Positions 18,181 to 25,804 of a stretch of DNA of 64,000 nt are shown one piece after another. The notes under the pieces are model-generated. The model saw nothing but the letters and a program-made list of their open reading frames with translations, was not told where the DNA came from and did no database searches. The stretch is from Rhodobacterales bacterium (GTDB lineage Bacteria > Pseudomonadota > Alphaproteobacteria > Rhodobacterales > Rhodobacteraceae). Each line of letters opens with the position of its first letter. The stretch's first letter is position 1. Made by a program: the position numbers and the translations under genes. The stretch spans positions 186,001 to 250,000 of the forward strand of contig JAJNPS010000047.1 in NCBI GenBank assembly GCA_021155205.1. Reading direction: 5' to 3'.

Positions 18181-19170
18181 TCAGAAGATCGACTTGAACT
18201 CGGCAATGTTCGACTTGTCGTAAGTAAAGGGGTCGGACATTGCGGCCTCGCCATTCGCATCAAGCTTTGCGGTGCCCATGCGGCCCATCGGGATTTCCGC
18301 GCCTTCGCCAGTCGCGGCACCCTTGTTGATGTTGTAGGCCAGCATCGTCGCTGCATAGCCAAGATCAATCGGGTTCCAGATCGCGAAGGAAATCGTCGCG
18401 CCGGATTCAACTGCGCCGGCCATTTCGGACGGCAATCCAAGGCCGGTCACGTTGACCTTGCCGATCAGACCGGCATCGGTGACGGCCTGCGACGCGGCAA
18501 GAATGCCGACGGTCGTCGGTGCGATGATCGCCTTGAGGTTCGGATACTTGGCGATCAACCCTTGTGCTTCGCGATAGGATTTGTCGGCGAGGTCGTCACC
18601 ATAGACGACATCTACCAGATTGATGCCCGGATAGTTCGGCAACACCTTCTTGGCCTCTTCGATCCAGATGTTCTGGTTGGTCGCGGTGGCGGATGCAGAC
18701 AGGATGGCGACATCGCCGCCGTCCGGCATGTTGTCGGCGGCCAGCTTGATAATGGTGTTGCCGATCAGCGCGCTGGAGGACGGGTTCAGGTGCATCTGGC
18801 GGCCCTCGGGTGCGACGCCCGAATCCCACGAAATGACCGTGATGCCGCGTTCCATCGCCTTTTTCAGGGCAGGCACGAGGGCGTCCTTGTCGTTGGCGCT
18901 GATCGCGATGGCGTTGACGCCCTGGGCGATCAGACTGTTGATGACCTCGATCTGGCCCTCGGCCGTCGTGTCGGTCGGGCCGGTGTAGATGATCTCGACA
19001 TCGCCGAGTTCCTTGGCCGCCTCTTCTGCGCCCTTGTTCGCGGCCTCGAAGAATCCGATGCCCAGCGCCTTGACGACCAGTGCGATGCGGACGGTTTCGG
19101 CCATGGCGGGGGTCGCCGCCAGCGCGGCGGCCACCGCGACGGATGTTAGTGCCTTTTTCCAGAAGCTCAT
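18181..19170 (-). CDS. rhaS: Rhamnose ABC transporter periplasmic substrate-binding protein RhaS
   Basis: The 329-residue protein has a signal peptide (positive MSFWKK, hydrophobic core, cleavage probably after ATPAMA near residue 24). The mature part is a type I sugar-binding protein of the RbsB class: RIALVVKALGIGFFEAANKGAEEAA, VNAIAISANDKDALVPAL, VISWDSGVAPEGRQMH and AIIAPTTVGILAASQAV. It delivers L-rhamnose to RhaPQ. A strong AGGGAGGA precedes the ATG. It is the first transporter gene after the regulator. Confidence 0.95.
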   Translation of the reverse strand: MSFWKKALTSVAVAAALAATPAMAETVRIALVVKALGIGFFEAANKGAEEAAKELGDVEIIYTGPTDTTAEGQIEVINSLIAQGVNAIAISANDKDALVPALKKAMERGITVISWDSGVAPEGRQMHLNPSSSALIGNTIIKLAADNMPDGGDVAILSASATATNQNIWIEEAKKVLPNYPGINLVDVVYGDDLADKSYREAQGLIAKYPNLKAIIAPTTVGILAASQAVTDAGLIGKVNVTGLGLPSEMAGAVESGATISFAIWNPIDLGYAATMLAYNINKGAATGEGAEIPMGRMGTAKLDANGEAAMSDPFTYDKSNIAEFKSIF

Positions 19171-19201
19171 GTTTTCCTCCCTATGAGCGGTTAGTGCCGC
19201 G

Positions 19202-20011
19202 TCAGTTTCCCTGCGCGGTGGTCTTTCGTTCAGTGTCTGATATGGCGGAAACGATCAGTTGCACACCCGCCGCATCCAGCATCGCGGCATCCCGGTCCGT
19301 AACCCCATCGTCCGTCACAACGGTGTGGATGCGCGACAGCGCGCACAGCAGCAGGCTGGACCGGCGCGCGAATTTCGTGCTGTCGGCCAGCACGACCAGT
19401 TCATCCGCCTGGTTGATCAGTTTCTGTTCGGCCTGGATCAGCAGAGGGTCCGCCTCCATCAGGCCCAGCGCGCCAAGACCCTGACAGCCGATGAACATGC
19501 GCCGCGCGTAGAAGTGGCGGGAGCCGTCGTCGTCAAAGGGCGACAGGATGATGTTCTGTTCGCGGTAGATCGCGCCACCGGGCAAAAGGACGGTGTTCTT
19601 GGAATGGCGCAGCAGGTGTTCGGCAATGGGAAAGCTGTTGGTGAACACCTGCAGGCGGCGGGTCGACAGCGGATGCACCATCTGGAAGGTCGTGGTGCCG
19701 CCATTGACGATGATCGCCTCGCCGTCCTGACACAGGTCGGCAGCGGCGCGGGCGATGGCGCGCTTCTGGGCGATGTTCAGTGTTTCATTCACGCTGAACG
19801 GGCGACCGGCAAGGCCGACGAACTGTGGCGGAGAGACGGATTCCGCACCACCCCGCACCCGGCGCAGCTTTTTCTGGACATGCAGCGTGGCGATGTCGCG
19901 GCGGATCGTCGCCTCGGACGACGCGGTCAGCGTCACCAGATCGGCGACTGTGACCATGGGCCGGTCCTGGACCGCCGAGAGTATCAGCCGATGGCGTTCG
20001 CTTTCGTGCAT
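19202..20011 (-). CDS. rhaR: DeoR-family regulator of the rhamnose operon
   Basis: The 269-residue protein has an N-terminal DeoR helix-turn-helix (RHRLILSAVQDRPMVTVADL, then SSEATIRRDIATLHVQKKLRRVRGG) and a sugar-phosphate-sensing domain (EAIIVNGGTTTFQM, NSFPIAEHLL, ADSTKFARRS). I chose the ATG at 20011 because a strong AGGGAGGATC lies just upstream and homology starts there; an upstream in-frame start at 20059 would add 16 unrelated residues. It leads the operon rhaRSTPQUK, as in R. leguminosarum. The phased repeats at 20056-20124 are its probable binding sites, so it likely controls itself and rhaDI. Confidence 0.92.
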   Translation of the reverse strand: MHESERHRLILSAVQDRPMVTVADLVTLTASSEATIRRDIATLHVQKKLRRVRGGAESVSPPQFVGLAGRPFSVNETLNIAQKRAIARAAADLCQDGEAIIVNGGTTTFQMVHPLSTRRLQVFTNSFPIAEHLLRHSKNTVLLPGGAIYREQNIILSPFDDDGSRHFYARRMFIGCQGLGALGLMEADPLLIQAEQKLINQADELVVLADSTKFARRSSLLLCALSRIHTVVTDDGVTDRDAAMLDAAGVQLIVSAISDTERKTTAQGN

Positions 20012-20055
20012 CCCGATCCTCCCTGCTGGCACGTTTCCATCGAAATCGCTCACTG

Positions 20056-20124
20056 TCAATCATTTTCAATCACAGCATCCGTTTTGCACGTGCAGCATGA
20101 TTGAACGTGATCGTTTATGATTGA
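20056..20124. promoter_or_regulatory. Phased repeat operator between rhaR and rhaD
   Basis: Two direct copies of TCAATCA (20056-20062 and 20066-20072) are spaced 10 bp start to start. On the other side are TGATTGA (20098-20104), a partial copy TGATCGT (20108-20114) and TGATTGA (20118-20124), again at 10-bp steps. The arms are inverted with respect to each other around about 20090, close to a GCACGTGC palindrome. One-turn spacing puts all half-sites on one face of the helix, as expected for an oligomeric DeoR protein controlling both divergent promoters. Confidence 0.75.
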
Positions 20125-20174
20125 CTTGGGCGCGTATCTCGGCACATTTGCCACAGCCGCGAGGGAGGTTTCCG

Positions 20175-22274
20175 ATGATCAGTGCTGCCGAGAACCGGCT
20201 TTTGAACCTGTGGGATTCCAGCAAGGCCAAGGGGATGACCGAAGCGGAAAAGCTGCTCTATCGGTCCAACCTGCTCGGTTCGGACAGGCGAATCACCAAT
20301 TATGGCGGCGGCAATACCAGCGCCAAAGTGATGGAGCGCGATCCCCTGACCGGCGACATGGTCAGCGTGCTTTGGGTCAAGGGATCAGGTGGGGATGTCG
20401 GATCCATCAGGATGGACGGCTTTGCGACCCTCTACATGGACAAGCTGCAGGCGCTGCGCGGCGTCTATCGCGGGGTGGCGTACGAGGACGAGATGGTGGG
20501 GTATCTGCCCCATTGCACGTTCAACCTGAATCCGCGCGCGGCCAGCATTGACACGCCTTTGCACGCGTTCGTGCCGCGCAAGCATGTCGATCACATGCAT
20601 CCCGATGCGATCATCGCGATTGCGGCCTCGGTCAATTCAAAGGAACTGACGGCACGGATTTTCGGGGATGAGATCGGCTGGCTGCCGTGGAAACGTCCTG
20701 GGTTTGAACTGGGGCTGTGGCTCGGGCAGTTCTGCGCGGACAACCCGGATGCCAGGGGCGTGGTGCTGGAATCGCACGGGCTGTTCACCTGGGATGACGA
20801 TGCGGAGGGGTGCTATGACCTGACCGTGGCGACGATCCAGAAAGCGATGGACTGGTTCGCAGATCAGACCAGGGGCAAGGCGGTTTTCGGCGGCACGGTG
20901 CGTCGTGCGTTGGGGCCCGGGGATCGGCGGGCGGTGGCGTCCCAGTTGATGCCGGTGATCCGGGGCCTGATCTCGGGCGATCACCGGATGGTCGGGAATT
21001 TCGACGACCAGCCGGCGGTGATGGAGTTTGTGACATCGGCCCGGATGGAACCGCTGGCGGCTTTGGGGACGTCGTGCCCGGATCATTTCCTGCGCACGAA
21101 AATCCGGCCCTTGGTGATTGATTTCGACCCCAATATGCCTGAAATCACGAAAACCCTCTTGACACTTCCTGATCAGATTGCGGCCTATCGCGGGACGTAT
21201 GCCGCCTACTACGACCGCTGCAGGCGCCCGGATTCGCCACCGCTGCGCGATCCGAATGCAGTGGTGTACCTGGTGCCGGGTGTCGGCATGATCACCTTTG
21301 CCAAGGACAAGGCGACGGCGCGGATTTCGGGCGAATTCTACGTCAACGCGATCAACGTGATGCGCGGCGCGGATACGGTCAGCACCTATCAGGGGCTGCC
21401 GGAGCAGGAGGCATTCGACATCGAATACTGGCTGCTGGAAGAGGCCAAGCTGCAGCGCATGCCAAAGCCCAAGGCGATGGCGGGACGGGTCGCGTTCGTG
21501 ACGGGCGGGGCGGGGGGCATCGGGTCGGCGACTGCGGAACGAATGCTGGCCGAGGGTGCCTGCGTCATGCTGGCTGACATCGACGAGCGCGCGCTGGCGG
21601 CAACGATGGACAACCTGGCGTCGCGGCATGGACGAGACGTTGTGCGCACGGTGCGGATGGACGTCACGGACGAGGTCGCGGTGGATGCGGCCTATGCGCA
21701 TACGGCGGTGGAGTTCGGCGGCGTCGATGTGCTGGTGTCGAATGCGGGGATCGCGTCTTCGGCGCCCATTGAAGAAACCACGCTGACCCTGTGGAATCGC
21801 AACATGGATATCCTGTCGACCGGGTATTTCCTCGTCAGCCGGGCGGCATTCCGGATGCTGCGGGCGCAAGGAATTGGCGGGTCGGTGATCTTTGTGGCGT
21901 CAAAGAATGGTCTCGCGGCCAGTCCCAATGCGGCCGCCTATTGCACGGCGAAGGCGGCGGAGATTCATCTGGCGCGGTGTCTGGCGCTCGAGGGGGCAGA
22001 GGCGGGCATTCGCGTGAATGTCGTCAATCCCGATGCCGTGCTGCGGGGGTCGAAAATCTGGTCGGGCGACTGGCTGGACCAGCGCGCCAGCACCTACAAG
22101 ACCGACAAGGACGGGCTGGAAGAGATGTATCGCCAACGGTCCATGCTGAAGCGTTCGGTCTTTCCCGAGGATATTGCCGAGGGTGTCTATTTCTTTGCAA
22201 CCGACCTGTCGTCAAAGTCGACGGGGAATATCCTGAATGTCGATGCCGGCAATGTCCAAGCCTTCACGAGGTAA
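20175..22274 (+). CDS. rhaD: Bifunctional rhamnulose-1-phosphate aldolase / lactaldehyde-type short-chain dehydrogenase
   Basis: The 699-residue protein is a fusion. Residues 1-430 form a class II aldolase/adducin domain (ITNYGGGNTSAKV, zinc-type HVDHMHPDAII, LESHGLFTW) that cleaves rhamnulose-1-phosphate to dihydroxyacetone phosphate and L-lactaldehyde. From about 440 a short-chain dehydrogenase follows, with VTGGAGGIGSAT and the catalytic Y-x3-K in YCTAKAAE near 588; it probably oxidises lactaldehyde. I chose the ATG at 20175 because GGGAGG lies upstream; an upstream start at 20121 has none. Length fits the rhizobial RhaD family. The gene is divergent from rhaR and followed 4 bp later by rhaI. 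Confidence 0.94.
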   Translation: MISAAENRLLNLWDSSKAKGMTEAEKLLYRSNLLGSDRRITNYGGGNTSAKVMERDPLTGDMVSVLWVKGSGGDVGSIRMDGFATLYMDKLQALRGVYRGVAYEDEMVGYLPHCTFNLNPRAASIDTPLHAFVPRKHVDHMHPDAIIAIAASVNSKELTARIFGDEIGWLPWKRPGFELGLWLGQFCADNPDARGVVLESHGLFTWDDDAEGCYDLTVATIQKAMDWFADQTRGKAVFGGTVRRALGPGDRRAVASQLMPVIRGLISGDHRMVGNFDDQPAVMEFVTSARMEPLAALGTSCPDHFLRTKIRPLVIDFDPNMPEITKTLLTLPDQIAAYRGTYAAYYDRCRRPDSPPLRDPNAVVYLVPGVGMITFAKDKATARISGEFYVNAINVMRGADTVSTYQGLPEQEAFDIEYWLLEEAKLQRMPKPKAMAGRVAFVTGGAGGIGSATAERMLAEGACVMLADIDERALAATMDNLASRHGRDVVRTVRMDVTDEVAVDAAYAHTAVEFGGVDVLVSNAGIASSAPIEETTLTLWNRNMDILSTGYFLVSRAAFRMLRAQGIGGSVIFVASKNGLAASPNAAAYCTAKAAEIHLARCLALEGAEAGIRVNVVNPDAVLRGSKIWSGDWLDQRASTYKTDKDGLEEMYRQRSMLKRSVFPEDIAEGVYFFATDLSSKSTGNILNVDAGNVQAFTR

Positions 22275-22278
22275 CACA

Positions 22279-23565
22279 ATGGCCACCGCGATGATCGACC
22301 CAGCCCTTGTCTCCGCAGAAAACGCAAGGTTAGAGCCGCATTTGTTGCGGGACTACGCCCATCTTGGCGACCAGCTTGCGAGGCGGGGGATCAAGATCGA
22401 CGCCATGCTCGACAAGGTGGCGCGTTGTCACGTGGCGATCCCGAGCTGGGGCGTCGGCACCGGCGGCACCCGCTTTGCGCGCTTTCCGGGAGTTGGCGAG
22501 CCACGGCACATCTTTGACAAGCTGGAGGATTGCGGGGTCATCCAGCAATTGACCCGCGCGACGCCGAACGTGTCCTTGCATATCCCTTGGGACAAGGCCC
22601 CTGCCGGGGATTTGCGGGCCAAGGCCGAAAGCCTGGGTCTGGGGTTTGATGCGATGAATTCCAACACGTTCCAGGACCAGCCGCAGCAGCGGTTGTCCTA
22701 CAAGTTCGGCTCGCTTTCCCATGCCGATGCGGCGGTGCGGGCGCAGGCGGTAGAGCACAATCTGGAATGCATCGAGATCGGTGCGGCGCTCGGGTCCAGG
22801 GCGCTGACGGTCTGGATCGGCGACGGGTCGAACTTTCCGGGTCAGCAGGATTTCACCCGCCAGTTCGAGCGGTATCTGGAATCCTTGCGCGTGATTTATG
22901 CCGGGCTGCCGGGCGACTGGCTGTTGTTCACCGAGCACAAGATGTATGAACCCGCGTTCTATTCGACCGTCGTGCAGGACTGGGGGACGAACTACATCAT
23001 CGCCAAGGAACTTGGGCCGCAGGCGATGTGTCTGGTCGATCTTGGACATCATGCACCGAACGTGAACATCGAGATGATCGTGGCGCGCCTGATTGGCCAA
23101 TGCAAGCTGGGCGGGTTCCATTTCAACGATTCGAAGTATGGCGACGACGACCTCGATACCGGGTCCATTGACCCGTACCGGCTGTTCCTTGTTTTCAATG
23201 AACTGGTCGAGGCCGAGGGGCGGCCCGGCTTTTCGCCGTCGCATATGCTGGACCAAAGCCACAATGTGACGGATCCGATCGAAAGTCTTATGGTGTCGGC
23301 GATGGAGGTGCAGCGGGCCTATGTGCTGGCATCATTGGTGGATCGGGCGGCGCTGATGGCAGCGCAGGATGCCAATGACGCGATGGCCGCGACGCAGATC
23401 CTGAAAACCGCGTTCCGCACGGATGTAGAGCCAATCCTGGCGATGGCGCGGTCGCGGCAGGGTGGGGCAGTGGACCCCGTGGTGGCCTATCGCAAGGCCG
23501 GGTACCGCGCACGGGTGGCCGACATAAGGCCAAGGGTCAGCGGCGCAGGTGGTGGGATCGTCTAG
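22279..23565 (+). CDS. rhaI: L-rhamnose isomerase
   Basis: The 428-residue protein is a xylose-isomerase-like TIM barrel of the rhizobial/Pseudomonas rhamnose isomerase type. Metal-site stretches are LLFTEHKMYEPAFYSTV, VDLGHHAPNVNIE and GGFHFNDSKYGDDDLD. It converts L-rhamnose to L-rhamnulose. I chose the ATG at 22279, with CGAGGT upstream and the typical start 4 bp after rhaD; the frame is open upstream inside rhaD. Its end converges with the flagellar block, 21 bp away. Confidence 0.94.
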   Translation: MATAMIDPALVSAENARLEPHLLRDYAHLGDQLARRGIKIDAMLDKVARCHVAIPSWGVGTGGTRFARFPGVGEPRHIFDKLEDCGVIQQLTRATPNVSLHIPWDKAPAGDLRAKAESLGLGFDAMNSNTFQDQPQQRLSYKFGSLSHADAAVRAQAVEHNLECIEIGAALGSRALTVWIGDGSNFPGQQDFTRQFERYLESLRVIYAGLPGDWLLFTEHKMYEPAFYSTVVQDWGTNYIIAKELGPQAMCLVDLGHHAPNVNIEMIVARLIGQCKLGGFHFNDSKYGDDDLDTGSIDPYRLFLVFNELVEAEGRPGFSPSHMLDQSHNVTDPIESLMVSAMEVQRAYVLASLVDRAALMAAQDANDAMAATQILKTAFRTDVEPILAMARSRQGGAVDPVVAYRKAGYRARVADIRPRVSGAGGGIV

Positions 23566-23586
23566 GTTGCGGCCATTTCGGCAGTG

Positions 23587-23934
23587 TCAGAGGCCTTTTC
23601 TGGTTGCGGCTAACCGATCCGCAACCGAGATAAGGGCTTGCTGGCGGCCAAAGGCGGTCCGCGCCTCCGCCTGGGCGGCAAGACAGGTTTCTGTCTGTCG
23701 CGCGATGGTTGATTTGAGTTCAGCTCGTCGGACATCGGCCCAGCGTTCATAGGTCATTTGCGCGCGACCTGCGGCGATGGGATCAAGATCGGTTTCAGGC
23801 GGCGGCGCGCTCAGCCTTGCCAGGGCGGCGACGCTGGCGGCACGTGCTTGCTCGGCCTGCGACAGTGCGGCCAGCCTCAGATCCTGAACCATCGCCGACA
23901 ACGCCAGAAGGCGGCGCAGGTTGTCACGGCTCAC
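23587..23934 (-). CDS. Small coiled-coil flagellar protein, FliJ-like candidate
   Basis: The 115-residue frame starts with GTG at 23934, overlapping the flhB TGA by 4 bp (GTGA), so it is very probably translated with flhB. It is almost all helix-forming (Ala, Arg, Gln, Glu rich), with heptad-like hydrophobics across LRRLLALSAMVQDLRLAAL and the C-terminal half, interrupted by a proline-rich stretch near residue 50. Size, helicity and position in an export-gene operon resemble FliJ, the export-ATPase cofactor, but no diagnostic residue exists. It is the last gene of the leftward flagellar block. Confidence 0.6.
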   Translation of the reverse strand: MSRDNLRRLLALSAMVQDLRLAALSQAEQARAASVAALARLSAPPPETDLDPIAAGRAQMTYERWADVRRAELKSTIARQTETCLAAQAEARTAFGRQQALISVADRLAATRKGL

Positions 23935-25028
23935 CGCGGCACCGCCTTGCGCGCCTTTTTCCGCATCGCTTCGGCAAAGCGGATGGCGGTGGCGACGGCG
24001 CGGTAGTGTTCGCGGCTGATTTCCTGCCCGATTTCCACTGTCGCATGCAGGGCCCGTGCGGTCGGCGGATCGCTGTGCAGGGGCACGCCCGCCCCGGCCG
24101 CGCGTTCGCGGATGCGGGCGGCGATTTCGTCCACGCCTTTGGCGACGCAGACCGGCGCGCGTTTTTTCGCACGGCTCCATTTCAGCGCGACGGCATAGTG
24201 GGTCGGGTTCACCACGATCACATCTGCCGTCGCCACATCCTCCAGCATGCGGTTCATCGCGATTTCGCGCGCCTTTTGGCGGCGGGCGCCCTTGAAATGG
24301 GGATCGCCCTCGGACTCTTTCGATTCGTCGGTCAGGTCCTTGCGCGACATCCTGTTGCGGCGGAGATGCGCAAAGTGCTGCCAGATGTAGTCGATGACGC
24401 CGATGGCGACGGACACCAGCACCACCAGCATCAGGAATTCCATCGTCAGGCGCAGAAGTTCGGCCATCGCCATTCCGGAGGCGTAGGCCTGGCTCGCCAG
24501 GATCCGGTCGGCGCGCGAAGATAGAAAGAACGCCAGAAGGATGCCGGAGAGGGCAAGCTTGACGAAGCTCTTGAAGAACTCGAACAGGCCATCGCGGCCG
24601 AACTTCTGTCCGGCGATGGACATCGGCGAGATTCGGGACAGCTTTGGCATCAGCTTGTCCGGCGCAAAGACCAGACCGCGCGTGGCAAACAGCACGGCGA
24701 TGACAGCCGCCATCGGCATCAGCATCAAGGGGGCCAACGGCAGGATCATTGCTGCCAAGGCACCGCCAAGCGGCGCACGGGCACCTTGCGCCATCAGGGC
24801 CGACAGCCGGTCGGCCTGGTCGAGCAACACGGCACCGGCAGTCCCGGCCTGCAGCAGCGCCTGTGCACCAAGTCCAAGGCAAACCGCCAGAAACGCCGCG
24901 TAACTGGCCGCGACCAGCACATCCTGCGACCGCGCGATGTCGCCCTGCAGGCGGGCATCGTCCAGCTTTTTCTGGCTGGCGTCATGTTCCTTGTCGTCGT
25001 CCTTGCCCTGGCCATCGCCGCCGCTCAT
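23931..25028 (-). CDS. flhB: Flagellar export apparatus protein FlhB
   Basis: FlhB is the export-gate component that switches substrate specificity from rod/hook to filament type. The 365-residue protein has a charged N-terminus, four hydrophobic segments (about 37-65, 88-115, 155-170 and 190-213), and a cytoplasmic domain with the autocleavage motif NPTH at 274-277 followed by YAVALKW. The ATG overlaps the fliR TGA by 4 bp. C-terminal length is normal. Confidence 0.96.
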   Translation of the reverse strand: MSGGDGQGKDDDKEHDASQKKLDDARLQGDIARSQDVLVAASYAAFLAVCLGLGAQALLQAGTAGAVLLDQADRLSALMAQGARAPLGGALAAMILPLAPLMLMPMAAVIAVLFATRGLVFAPDKLMPKLSRISPMSIAGQKFGRDGLFEFFKSFVKLALSGILLAFFLSSRADRILASQAYASGMAMAELLRLTMEFLMLVVLVSVAIGVIDYIWQHFAHLRRNRMSRKDLTDESKESEGDPHFKGARRQKAREIAMNRMLEDVATADVIVVNPTHYAVALKWSRAKKRAPVCVAKGVDEIAARIRERAAGAGVPLHSDPPTARALHATVEIGQEISREHYRAVATAIRFAEAMRKKARKAVPR

Positions 25029-25804
25029 CGCGGGGGACCCATCGGATTGGCAAGGAGTTCGCCGAATGCGGCCAGCCAGGTCGCCAGCGCCAGCGGGGCC
25101 GCCAGCGCCAGCAGGGCAAGGCCGCCCAGCGTCAGCGCGGGTGCCCCGACAAAGCTCACCATCAGCGCCGGCATGGCACGGTTGATCACGCCAAGGGCCA
25201 AGTTGTAGATCAGGGCGGCGATGACAAAGGGGGCGGCGATGGAAAACCCAAGGCGAAAGGCATGGGTGATCCGGCCAAGCCCCCAGGCCGACAGGTCGGC
25301 GGCGAGGGGCGGCGTTCCGGCCGGGATCAGCTGATAGCTGAGGATGGCCAGCTCGACGATGCGCACGTGCAAGTCCAGCGCCAGCGCCAGCGCAAGGCCC
25401 GCCCAGACCAGCACATGTGTCATTGCGGGCTGCGGTTCAGGCCCGCCACCGGCCATCATCTGCGATAGTGTGGTGGCCTGCGCCGCGATGGCGCCCGCGA
25501 TCTGCAGCGCCGTGATCATCAGGCGCAGCGCGATGCCGAAAGCCAGGCCCGCCGTCACCTCGGTCAGGAGCGGGCGCACCACTCCGGCGGCAATGTCGGG
25601 CAGGCCGGGCGCCACCGCCGGATAGACCACCGTCGCAAAGGCGAGCGTCAGCGCCAGCCGGACCCGCATCGGCACGACCTGTTCGCCAAACGCGGGCATG
25701 AGCGCCATCATCGCGCCCAGGCGCAGAAAGACCAGTGCTGCCCCCCAGAGTGCTGCCTCGGCAAGACCCGTCAGCTTGGTCAAGATGCCCATCAGGTCGG
25801 TCAT
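25025..25804 (-). CDS. fliR: Flagellar export apparatus protein FliR
   Basis: The 259-residue integral membrane protein has about six hydrophobic segments and the FliR/SpaR features FLRLGAMMALMPAFGEQVVPMRVRLALTLA near the N-terminus and LGRITHAFRLGFSIAAPFVIA in the middle. It builds the export gate with FliP and FliQ; fliQ is not in this window. It overlaps flhA upstream and flhB downstream by 4 bp each. Confidence 0.93.
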   Translation of the reverse strand: MTDLMGILTKLTGLAEAALWGAALVFLRLGAMMALMPAFGEQVVPMRVRLALTLAFATVVYPAVAPGLPDIAAGVVRPLLTEVTAGLAFGIALRLMITALQIAGAIAAQATTLSQMMAGGGPEPQPAMTHVLVWAGLALALALDLHVRIVELAILSYQLIPAGTPPLAADLSAWGLGRITHAFRLGFSIAAPFVIAALIYNLALGVINRAMPALMVSFVGAPALTLGGLALLALAAPLALATWLAAFGELLANPMGPPR

